From positions 1,674,001 to 1,738,000 of the forward strand of contig NZ_CP141614.1 of NCBI RefSeq assembly GCF_035593265.1: 64,000 nucleotides of DNA. The letters are read 5' to 3'. The position numbers and the translations under genes were made by a program. Positions 1 through 8,573 of this stretch are shown piece after piece. The DNA comes from Limnochorda sp. LNt. GTDB taxonomy: Bacteria; Bacillota; Limnochordia; Limnochordales; Geochordaceae. The notes under the pieces are model-generated. The model was not told the DNA's origin. It was given only the letters and a program-made list of their open reading frames with translations, and did not search any database. How positions within the stretch are numbered: the first letter of the stretch is position 1; every line of letters begins with the position of its first letter.

Positions 1-180
1 GGTCATCGCCAGGGGATCGGCGACGCCGTGGCCGAAGACCCACTCCCCCACCTGCGATCCCCGGTAGGCCGGCTCGCCCTGCTGGGCCATCCAGTGCCGC
101 AGCTCGGACCGGGGCCGCACCAGGCCCAGCGGGAGCACCGTCTCGGGCAGGCCGGGTGCCCTCGCCGCAGCTCGGGCCAT
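1..180 (-). CDS. rlmN: 23S rRNA/tRNA adenine-C2 methyltransferase RlmN (N-terminal part)
   Basis: Only the first 60 codons are inside the window; the gene runs off its left edge. The reading frame encodes an N-terminal domain of the RlmN type: a leucine/arginine-rich start, then W-M-A-Q-Q-G-E-P-A-Y-R, then a G-E-W-V-F segment, matching the accessory domain that precedes the radical-SAM core (the core and its CxxxCxxC motif lie outside). RlmN methylates A2503 of 23S rRNA and A37 of some tRNAs. In Bacillus rlmN follows rsmB; here spo0A and a tRNA lie between. The ATG at 178-180 was chosen; an in-frame GTG five codons upstream is possible. Confidence 0.75.
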   Translation of the reverse strand, partial: MARAAARAPGLPETVLPLGLVRPRSELRHWMAQQGEPAYRGSQVGEWVFGHGVADPLAMT

Positions 181-202
181 CCCTGTGCGCTCCACCCCTC
201 AA

Positions 203-232
203 TTGACACGCTTCCCGACCGGGCAGTATACT
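203..232 (+). promoter_or_regulatory. sigma-A type promoter for tRNA-Pro
   Basis: A perfect -35 hexamer TTGACA (203-208) is followed after 18 bases by a -10 hexamer TATACT (227-232). It points towards the tRNA-Pro gene that starts about 90 bases downstream. It is the clearest vegetative promoter in this GC-rich window, and strong promoters are usual for tRNA genes. It also lies in the short region upstream of rlmN, which reads the other way. Confidence 0.8.
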
Positions 233-324
233 GGCGCTGCCCGGACGTAAGGGCCGGGGCACGGCCCAGCCGAGATTATACCACGGCAGGGTGCGCACCC
301 CGGCGGTCACGCCGGTGCCGGCGT

Positions 325-402
325 CGGGGCGTAGCTCAGTTTGGTCAGAGCGTGCGGTTCGGGACCGCAAGGCCGGAGGTTCAAGTCCTCTCGCCCCGAC
401 CA
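325..402 (+). tRNA. tRNA-Pro (anticodon CGG), CCA encoded
   Basis: The stretch folds as a complete tRNA cloverleaf. The acceptor stem pairs CGGGGCG (325-331) with CGCCCCG (392-398), followed by discriminator A and an encoded CCA (400-402). The anticodon stem TGCGG/CCGCA encloses loop TTCGGGA, giving anticodon CGG for the proline codon CCG, with G37 as usual for proline tRNAs. The T arm GGAGG-TTCAAGT-CCTCT is canonical. C1-G72 is typical of bacterial tRNA-Pro. The gene stands alone and converges on spo0A, whose stop codon is only 7 bases away. Confidence 0.97.
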
Positions 403-409
403 TTCTCCC

Positions 410-1264
410 CTAGGCGGACTTCTCCAGTCCCTGCAGCGGCGGCAGGCTCCCGTAGAAGCGCACCCGATCCGCGAGCTTCGCGATCATCAGGGAGTTGGTG
501 GGCAACCGATCGTCGCGGGTGCCGATGCCGGTCAGGGCCCGCAACAGGTCGCGGTTGCCGTGCTCCCACGCCGCCATGATGGCGTTTCGGATGGCGGCCT
601 CGACGCCTCCCGCCGTGGTGCCGTACTTGTCGGCCAGGCGCGGATAGATCTCCTTGGTCAGCGATCCGCCCAGCATCCGGTTCTCGCGCACCACCATCAA
701 GACCGCATCGCGCAGGTAGATGTAGCCCTTGAAGTGAGCCGGCACCCCCACCTGGTGGAGCAGCCCCGTGATGGCGGCCTCGGCGTCCTGGCCCTGCGTC
801 ACCCAGTCGCCGGCCCGGGCGCCGCGGGAGACGGGGGGACCGCTCTCATCGTCGTGCGCCGCGGACTCCTGCGCCGTGCCGAACTCCCGGATCCGTTGGG
901 CCAGCAGATCCAGGTCGAACGGTTTCACGATGAAGTATTGAGCACCCAGCTCGGTGAAGCGCTGGATCACGTCCTCCCGCCCGAAGGCGGTCAGGACGAT
1001 GACGGCCGGGCGAATCAACCGGCCCGAGTCGCTGGTCGCCACCCCGTCCATGTGCCGCAGGCGCTCCATGACGGCGAGCCCGTCCAGGTGCGGCATGGTG
1101 ATGTCCAGGATGACGACGTCGGGGCTCAGGCGCTCGATCTTGGCCAGGGCTTCCTCGCCATCGTAGGCCCGTCCGACCACCTCCATGTCGGGCAGGCTGT
1201 TGAGGTAGCTCTCCAGCGTCTCGACGAGCTCGATGTTGTTGTCGGCGACCAAGACGCGTATCAC
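410..1264 (-). CDS. spo0A: Sporulation master response regulator Spo0A
   Basis: The 284-residue protein has a CheY-like receiver (residues 1-125) with acidic D8, phosphoacceptor D54 in the V-I-L-D-I-T-M-P strand and a K-P-F-D loop. A linker of about 35 residues follows, then a C-terminal DNA-binding domain whose H-F-K-G-Y-I-Y-L-R and helix-turn-helix segments (about 175-235) match the sigA-interacting effector domain of Spo0A, ending with the conserved P-T-N-S patch. Phosphorylated Spo0A triggers sporulation and represses abrB-type genes. It starts at a GTG with an AGAGGAG about 13 bases upstream. It is not next to spoIVB as in Bacillus; it sits alone between rsmB and rlmN. Confidence 0.96.
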   Translation of the reverse strand: MIRVLVADNNIELVETLESYLNSLPDMEVVGRAYDGEEALAKIERLSPDVVILDITMPHLDGLAVMERLRHMDGVATSDSGRLIRPAVIVLTAFGREDVIQRFTELGAQYFIVKPFDLDLLAQRIREFGTAQESAAHDDESGPPVSRGARAGDWVTQGQDAEAAITGLLHQVGVPAHFKGYIYLRDAVLMVVRENRMLGGSLTKEIYPRLADKYGTTAGGVEAAIRNAIMAAWEHGNRDLLRALTGIGTRDDRLPTNSLMIAKLADRVRFYGSLPPLQGLEKSA

Positions 1265-1325
1265 TTTCGGTGTGACACTCCTCTCAGCCGGACTCGGTGA
1301 AAAGAAGCGGCCGCCCTGCCCCCAT

Positions 1326-1339
1326 CCTCACGCGTGAGG
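1326..1339. repeat. Perfect 14-bp palindrome upstream of spo0A
   Basis: CCTCACGCGTGAGG reads identically on both strands. It lies about 62 bases upstream of the spo0A start in the 110-base gap after the rsmB stop codon. A palindrome there could be an operator for spo0A or the stem of a weak terminator after rsmB. No uridine run follows it on the minus strand, so a regulatory site is at least as likely. No protein can be assigned to it. Confidence 0.4.
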
Positions 1340-1374
1340 CTCCCGGGTGCGGCCGTGTCGGTAACGATGGTGGC

Positions 1375-2784
1375 TCACTTTTCGTGTCCGGCAGCGCGCC
1401 CTCCTGCCGGTCGTGTGACGCGCGATCGGTCGAATCGCACGACAAAGAACCCATCGGTCCGACACCGGTGGGGAAGCAGGATGAGGCCCTCCGCCGTCTC
1501 CGGCTGCGCGCAGTCGAGGCCGGCCGGCGCCTGCGGCGGCGGGATGGGGACCCGCTCGAGGCGCGCGTCGGCTGACAGCCGCCGCACGTGCTCCACCGTC
1601 TCCTCCGCCTCGAAGGAGCAGACGCTGTAGATGAGGCGGCCGCCGGGGCGCAGCAGATCCACGGCCGCCTCCAACAGCTCGCGCTGAAGTCGGGCCATGG
1701 CCTCCACGTCCTCGAGACGGCGTCGCCACCGGACGTCGGGATGGCGCGCCAGCGTGCCGAGGGCCGTGCAGGGGGCGTCCAGCAGCACGAGATCGAAGCG
1801 ACCCGGCGCGAGGGGGACCCGGGTGGCGTCGCCGAGCACCGTGCGGATGGAGCGCAATCCCAGACGGCGGGCATTGCGGCGCACCAGACCGAGGCGTGCC
1901 GCGTGGGCGTCGATCGCGACGATTCGCGCCGCGTCGCCGCTCGACTCGGCCAGGTGGGTCGTCTTGCCGCCCGGGGCGGCGCACAGATCGGCGATCCGCT
2001 CGCCGGCTCGGGCGCCCGCGACGTGGCCCGCCAGCATCGCGGCCTCGCTCTGCGGCGTGAACCACCCTTCCTCGAAGCCCGGCAGCGACTCCACGGCTCC
2101 CCCGCCTCCCTCCAGCCACAGCCCCCCGGGCACCAGGGGGGTGGGATGGGCCCTCACTCCCCGGGCGCGCCAGACCTCGCCGAGCCGCTCGGGGGTGGCG
2201 CGTAGCGGATTGACCCGCACCGACAGGGGCAACGGCTCGTTGTCGGCCCGCAGGATGGCCTCGGTGGTGGTGGCGCCCCAGCGGTCGAGCCACCGGCGCA
2301 CGAGCCAGCGCGGATGTGAGTGGGTCACGGCCAGCCGGGCGTCGAGGGGGCCGTCGGAGGGAGCGGGAAGCCCGCCGTCGGCCTCTCGCACCAGGGCCCG
2401 CAACACGGCGTTGGCGAAGGCCGCCGGCCCGCCGCCCAGGTCGCGTGCCTGGCGGACAGCCAGGTCCACCGCGACGGGCGCGGGGGTCTCCCGGGAGAAG
2501 CCGATCTCGTAAGCGGCCACCCGCAGGATCTGCCACAGGGTGGGGTCGACGGAGTCGCGGGGGCGACGGCTCACCCGACCCAGGGCATAGTCGAGCCGGC
2601 TCCTCCATCGCACGACCCCCGTCGCCAGGGCGGTCGCGGCCGCGGCCTGCGCCGGCGAGGCGTGGCGCCGCGCCAGCAGGGCCCGCAACGCCAGCGACAG
2701 GTAGGCGCCCTCGCGCTCGAGGCGCTCCAGCGCCTGCACGGCCAGGCGCCGGGCGACGAGCCCGGGCACCTCCCGGCTCTCCAC
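1375..2784 (-). CDS. rsmB: 16S rRNA (cytosine-967-C5)-methyltransferase RsmB
   Basis: The 469-residue protein has an N-terminal NusB-like domain (about residues 8-135) and a C-terminal SAM-dependent m5C methyltransferase. The SAM loop D-L-C-A-A-P-G-G-K-T-T is at 266-276. The two catalytic cysteines are present: C339 in D-A-P-C-T and C389 in Y-S-V-C-S. It methylates C967 in 16S rRNA in the cytoplasm. Translation starts at GTG six bases after the fmt stop, so it belongs to the def-fmt-rsmB unit. Length and motifs agree with the family. Confidence 0.96.
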   Translation of the reverse strand: MESREVPGLVARRLAVQALERLEREGAYLSLALRALLARRHASPAQAAAATALATGVVRWRSRLDYALGRVSRRPRDSVDPTLWQILRVAAYEIGFSRETPAPVAVDLAVRQARDLGGGPAAFANAVLRALVREADGGLPAPSDGPLDARLAVTHSHPRWLVRRWLDRWGATTTEAILRADNEPLPLSVRVNPLRATPERLGEVWRARGVRAHPTPLVPGGLWLEGGGGAVESLPGFEEGWFTPQSEAAMLAGHVAGARAGERIADLCAAPGGKTTHLAESSGDAARIVAIDAHAARLGLVRRNARRLGLRSIRTVLGDATRVPLAPGRFDLVLLDAPCTALGTLARHPDVRWRRRLEDVEAMARLQRELLEAAVDLLRPGGRLIYSVCSFEAEETVEHVRRLSADARLERVPIPPPQAPAGLDCAQPETAEGLILLPHRCRTDGFFVVRFDRSRVTRPAGGRAAGHEK

Positions 2785-2790
2785 CGCCCC

Positions 2791-3735
2791 TCACCCGCCC
2801 AGGTGGCGCCCCGGCGTCAGGCGCAGGCCGTTGGCGAGGTCCAGGCCCGTCATGACCCGGCTCCCCTCCGGCTGCACCCGATGCAGCCTCAAGACGCTGC
2901 CCGCCCCGCACCCCACCAGCAGGGCGCCCGCTCGGGCGTCGACGCCCAAGATGGCGCCCGGTTGCACCCCCGGCCGGGGCTCGGGCTCGACTCGCGCCTC
3001 CACGAGACGCACCCGTCGGCCGTCGAGGGTGGTGTAGGCGCCAGGCCACGGCGTGAAGGCCCGCACCTGCCGTTCGATGCGCACGGCCGGCGCGCTCCAG
3101 TCGACCAGGCCCTCCTCCTTGTCGAGCCGGGGCGCCAGAGTGGCCCCGGTGGGCGGCTGGGCAACCGGGCGGAGCGTGCCGTGCTCCAGCCGGGCCAGCG
3201 CCTCCACCAGGAGCCCGGCCCCTCGCACGGCCAGGCGATCGTGCAGGGAGGCGGCCGTGTCGTGGTCGCCGATCACCTCGGTCGCCTGCAACAGGATGGG
3301 TCCCGTATCCCAGCCCTCGTCCATCCGCATGATGGTGACGCCCGTGATGCGGTCGCCCTCCAGGATGGCGCGGGCGATGGGAGCGGCTCCTCGCCACCGG
3401 GGCAGCAACGAGGCGTGGACGTTGATGCAGCCGTGCCGGGGATACGTCAGGACGGGCGGCGGGATCTTGTGGGCGAAGGCGACCACCACCAGCGCGTCGG
3501 CTCCCGTCTCGGCCAGCACCTCGAGCCACTGCTCGGCGTCGGGGCGCTCGGGCTGCCAGACGGCCATCCCCAACCTCGACGCGGCCTCCTTGACGGGCGG
3601 CGGAGCCAGTCGCTGACCCCGGCCCCGAGCCCGGTCGGGTTGCGTGACGACCCGCCCGATCTGGTGCCCCTCGCGCACCAGGGCCTCGAGGCTCGGCACG
3701 GCGAAGTCCGGCGTGCCGGCGAAGACCAGCTTCAG
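2791..3735 (-). CDS. fmt: Methionyl-tRNA formyltransferase
   Basis: The 314-residue protein transfers a formyl group from 10-formyl-THF to initiator Met-tRNA. The formyltransferase core begins directly with K-L-V-F-A-G-T-P-D-F-A and contains the catalytic N-V-H-A-S-L-L-P-R-W-R-G-A-A-P-I segment and a C-terminal OB-like domain. No ATG, GTG or TTG lies near the expected start. The only candidate is a CTG (3733-3735) that overlaps the def stop as CTGA, with GAGGAGG about 7 bases upstream. The gene is translationally coupled to def, its functional partner, and followed closely by rsmB. Confidence 0.95.
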   Translation of the reverse strand: MKLVFAGTPDFAVPSLEALVREGHQIGRVVTQPDRARGRGQRLAPPPVKEAASRLGMAVWQPERPDAEQWLEVLAETGADALVVVAFAHKIPPPVLTYPRHGCINVHASLLPRWRGAAPIARAILEGDRITGVTIMRMDEGWDTGPILLQATEVIGDHDTAASLHDRLAVRGAGLLVEALARLEHGTLRPVAQPPTGATLAPRLDKEEGLVDWSAPAVRIERQVRAFTPWPGAYTTLDGRRVRLVEARVEPEPRPGVQPGAILGVDARAGALLVGCGAGSVLRLHRVQPEGSRVMTGLDLANGLRLTPGRHLGG

Positions 3736-4259
3736 GGGCTCGCCTCCTCGGTACGGGCCGGGTGTTGGCCCCGCCCCCCGGCCGCGGCGGCCTCGCCCGC
3801 GGGCTCCGTCTCCTCCACCAGGCGGCTCGCCTTGTCGATGAAGAGCACCCCGTCCAGGTGATCCACCTCGTGCTGGATGATGCGCGCCAGGTACCCCTCG
3901 GCCTCGAGCTCGACCGGACGGCCGCGCTCGTCCAGCGCGCGTACGCGCACCACGGCCGCGCGCTCCACGTAGCCCGTCACGCCGGGGATGCTGAGGCAAC
4001 CCTCCACGTCGACGTCCACGCCGTGGTGCTCCACGATCTCCGGGTTGATCAGCGCCATGAACCGGTCGCCCGGATCCACCACGATGACGCGCTCCAGCAC
4101 ACCCACCTGGTTGGCCGCGAGGCCCACCCCGGGCGCCTCGTACATCGTCTGGCGCATGTCCTCGATCAGCTTGCGATGCCGGCGCGTGATGCGCTCCACC
4201 GGCTTCGCCCGCTGACGCAGCACCGGATCCGGATGCTTGCGAATGGGCAACAGAGCCAA
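3732..4259 (-). CDS. def: Peptide deformylase
   Basis: The 175-residue protein removes the N-formyl group from new proteins. All three deformylase motifs are visible: G-V-G-L-A-A-N-Q (44-51), E-G-C-L-S (86-90) and Q-H-E-V-D-H (129-134). C88, H130 and H134 are the metal ligands and E131 the catalytic base. The C-terminal tail of about 25 residues is alanine/glycine-rich and not conserved. The start is a TTG; an AGGAGG lies 16 bases upstream, which is rather far, so a slightly different start is possible. It overlaps fmt by four bases. Confidence 0.95.
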   Translation of the reverse strand: MALLPIRKHPDPVLRQRAKPVERITRRHRKLIEDMRQTMYEAPGVGLAANQVGVLERVIVVDPGDRFMALINPEIVEHHGVDVDVEGCLSIPGVTGYVERAAVVRVRALDERGRPVELEAEGYLARIIQHEVDHLDGVLFIDKASRLVEETEPAGEAAAAGGRGQHPARTEEASP

Positions 4260-4313
4260 CCGATCGCCCGCCTCGCCTCCTGGCCCTTCGCGGCCTGCTC
4301 GTCGTCAACGGGT

Positions 4314-4322
4314 ATTATAGCA
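4314..4322 (-). promoter_or_regulatory. Extended -10 promoter upstream of def-fmt-rsmB
   Basis: On the minus strand TGC precedes a perfect TATAAT (4314-4319) in the 81-base gap between the priA stop and the def start. This is an extended -10 element; no good -35 hexamer is seen at 17 bases. It would start transcription about 48 bases before def. Confidence 0.5.
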
Positions 4323-4340
4323 GGCGGTGACGACCCGCCC

Positions 4341-6368
<2,028 letters not shown>

Positions 6369-6407
6369 CGACGCCGGCGGGCGGGGACGATGTCCTGGCG
6401 CCGTGGT

Positions 6408-6638
6408 CTACTTGACCCCGCTCCGGGACGGCAGCTCGCAGAGCACGAGCCCCTGGTAGATCTCGTGCAGGGCGATGGTGACCGGCTTGGTGGAGTCGAT
6501 GGCCACCACCGGCGGCTCTCCCTCCAGGAGCTGCCGCGCACGCCGGGCGGCGGCCGCCACCAGCGTGTAGCGGCTGCGAGCCGGGTTCTTGGCCAGCATC
6601 TCGTAAAGCGGCGGCTGGTTGAGCACGGTCCCGCCCAC
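6408..6638 (-). CDS. rpoZ: DNA-directed RNA polymerase omega subunit
   Basis: The 76-residue protein matches the omega subunit: a short N-terminus, then K-N-P-A-R-S-R-Y-T-L-V-A-A-A-A-R-R-A-R-Q and a C-terminal K-P-V-T-I-A-L-H-E-I segment. Omega binds the beta-prime subunit and helps RNA polymerase assembly. It starts at a GTG five bases after the gmk stop, so gmk and rpoZ are co-transcribed, as in Bacillus and in E. coli. Confidence 0.93.
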   Translation of the reverse strand: MGGTVLNQPPLYEMLAKNPARSRYTLVAAAARRARQLLEGEPPVVAIDSTKPVTIALHEIYQGLVLCELPSRSGVK

Positions 6639-6643
6639 TCCCT

Positions 6644-7309
6644 CTACCGACCGGGCCGGGTCTCCTGTCGCGACGCGTCCGCCCGTGCCCCCGTCGGCCA
6701 GCGGAGCCGGTGGGGCCGACAGGCCTCGGCCCGGATGATGGACTCCAGCAGCAGGCTCGCCTCGTCCACGTTCGCGTTGACGATGACGTAGTCATAATCG
6801 GGCGCGGCTTCCATCTCTGTCAAGGCCATGGCCATCCGCCGCTCGATGGCACGAGGGTCGTCGGAGGCCCGGCGGATCAGGCGCTCCCGCAACGTCTCCA
6901 GCGACGGCGGCAACAAGAAGACGAAGACGGCGTCGAGCCGCCGGGAGGCCCGCAGCTGCTGTGCCCCCTGGATGTCGATGTCGAGCAGCACGATGCGCCC
7001 CGAACAGACCGCTTCGGAGACGTAGCGCGCCGGCGTGCCGTAAAGGTGGTCGCCGAAGCGGGCCCACTCCAGCAGCTCCCCCGCCTCCACCAACCGGGCG
7101 AAGCGTTCGGTGGTGACGAAGAAGTAGTCACGCCCGTGGATCTCACCGGGCCGCGGCGGCCGGGTCGTCACCGAGATCGAGTAGAGCAGCTCGGGCATGC
7201 GACGCCGCACGGCGTTGACCAGGGTATTCTTGCCGACGCCGCCGGGGCCGGAGACCACCACCAGGAAGCCGCGCTCGAGCGGGCCGGGTGTCGCGGGGGA
7301 GGCGGTCAT
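6644..7309 (-). CDS. gmk: Guanylate kinase
   Basis: The 221-residue protein phosphorylates GMP to GDP. The P-loop is [10 protein letters not shown] (20-29), where most guanylate kinases have G-P-S-G-V-G-K-G/S-T. The GMP-binding [11 protein letters not shown] segment, the Y-F-F region and the D-I-D-I-Q-G-A Walker B are all present. A basic tail of about 20 residues is extra. Its ATG overlaps the remA stop by four bases. The remA-gmk-rpoZ order is conserved in spore-formers. Confidence 0.95.
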   Translation of the reverse strand: MTASPATPGPLERGFLVVVSGPGGVGKNTLVNAVRRRMPELLYSISVTTRPPRPGEIHGRDYFFVTTERFARLVEAGELLEWARFGDHLYGTPARYVSEAVCSGRIVLLDIDIQGAQQLRASRRLDAVFVFLLPPSLETLRERLIRRASDDPRAIERRMAMALTEMEAAPDYDYVIVNANVDEASLLLESIIRAEACRPHRLRWPTGARADASRQETRPGR

Positions 7310-7578
7310 TGGGCGGGCGCGGGCGTCTCCGCCTGATCCCGGCTCGTCAACCGGTGCGCGACCGTCTCGGGCTGCACGGCCGACAGGATGACGTGCTCGC
7401 TGTCGGTGATGATGACCGCCCGGGTCCGGCGCCCGTACGTCGCGTCGATGAGCCGGCCCCGGTCCCTGGACTCCTGGATGATGCGCTTGATGGGCGCCGA
7501 CTCGGGGCTGACGATGGCCACGATGCGATTGGCCGAGACGATGTTGCCGAAGCCGATGTTGATCAGTCGAATCTCCAC
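7306..7578 (-). CDS. remA: Extracellular matrix regulator RemA family protein (DUF370)
   Basis: The 90-residue protein is a clear RemA/YlzA homologue: it opens [11 protein letters not shown] and contains [11 protein letters not shown] and [10 protein letters not shown]. In Bacillus RemA is an oligomeric DNA-binding activator of biofilm-matrix and osmoprotection genes. The last 15 residues here are an unconserved tail. It starts at a GTG and overlaps gmk by four bases. Whether it controls the polysaccharide island in this window is unknown. Confidence 0.92.
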   Translation of the reverse strand: MEIRLINIGFGNIVSANRIVAIVSPESAPIKRIIQESRDRGRLIDATYGRRTRAVIITDSEHVILSAVQPETVAHRLTSRDQAETPAPAQ

Positions 7579-7590
7579 CCGCTGGCCCCC

Positions 7591-8541
7591 CTACTCGAAG
7601 TTGGCGATCTGCTCACGCATCCGCTCGACCTCGGCCCGAAGCTCGATGAGGCGGTGGACCGCCTCGGCCTGGGCGACCTTGGCGGTGGCCGTGGATAGCT
7701 CCCGGTCCATCTCCCTCAGCAAGAACTCCATCCGCCGGCCCGGCGCCGGCTCCGCCGCCAGCTGGCGCATGTGGGCCACGTGCTCCGCCAGGCGGTCCAG
7801 CTCCTCCGACACGTCGGCCTTGTCGGCGGCGATGGCCACCTCCTGGGCCAGGCGCTGGCGGAAGGCCTCGTCCTCCAGCAGGCGCCTCCCCTCCGTGATC
7901 AGCGCCGAGCCCGCCAGCAACCCCGCCAGCCTCTGCTCGAGCCGCTGCTGGTGGAGCCGGGCCCACTGGCCGCCCTGCTCGCGTAGGCGCCCCAGCGCCG
8001 CCTCCACCGCGTCCAGCCGGGCCGCGGTCTCCTGCCAGAGCCTGGTCCCCTCGACCCGGCGCATGCGCTCCACCTGGTCGAGGGCCGCGTCGACCAGCGG
8101 GGCCAGCGCCTCCCAGAGGGCATCCTCCTCGGGCGGCGTCTCATCGACCGAGACGACCTCCGGAAGCACCAGGAGGTCGGCGACCGAGAAGGCGACCGAG
8201 GATCCGATCTCCTGCTGGATTTGCGTCAACTGTTGCCAATACCGGCGCAAAACCGCCGCGTTCACCCGCACACTTCGCCGGGCGGTCTCCAACTCCTGCG
8301 CCACCACGCTCACCTCGACCCGCCCCCGCACCAGCCGGGCCGCCACCCGATCCCGGACCCGGGGATCCAGCGAGGGCCAGCCGCGCGGCCAGTGGCACGA
8401 GACGTCGAGACAGCGGTGGTTGAGGGTCCGGATCGCGACCTCCAGCGTGCCCCACGGGCTCGGCCCCCGGGCCGTCCCGAAGCCCGTCATGCTCGCAGGA
8501 GCGCAAGCGGGGGGCACCTCGCGTGGCGAGGGCAGCGCCAA
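7591..8541 (-). CDS. YicC family endoribonuclease-like protein
   Basis: The 316-residue protein belongs to the YicC/YloC family, whose members have been reported as endoribonucleases. The family signature S-M-T-G-F-G lies at residues 17-22, and the C-terminal G-R-R-M-E-F-L-L-R-E-M-D-R-E box is intact. Family proteins usually start at the methionine of that signature, but here a TTG 17 codons upstream has a good GGAGAGG 9 bases before it, while the internal ATG has none, so the longer form is given. It sits between the Ca-ATPase gene and remA as in Bacillus. Confidence 0.92.
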   Translation of the reverse strand: MALPSPREVPPACAPASMTGFGTARGPSPWGTLEVAIRTLNHRCLDVSCHWPRGWPSLDPRVRDRVAARLVRGRVEVSVVAQELETARRSVRVNAAVLRRYWQQLTQIQQEIGSSVAFSVADLLVLPEVVSVDETPPEEDALWEALAPLVDAALDQVERMRRVEGTRLWQETAARLDAVEAALGRLREQGGQWARLHQQRLEQRLAGLLAGSALITEGRRLLEDEAFRQRLAQEVAIAADKADVSEELDRLAEHVAHMRQLAAEPAPGRRMEFLLREMDRELSTATAKVAQAEAVHRLIELRAEVERMREQIANFE

Positions 8542-8573
8542 GGCTTGTCACCTCTCCGACGGGCCCCATCTTA

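Noticed and set aside
3-209. A 68-codon minus-strand frame at the left edge.
   Set aside because: The overlapping frame that ends at base 1 matches the RlmN N-terminus, so this one is a shadow.
2320-3861. A 513-codon open frame on the + strand opposite rsmB, fmt and def.
   Set aside because: Low-complexity product rich in G, Q, R and H, with no domain; it mirrors the codon bias of the real minus-strand genes.
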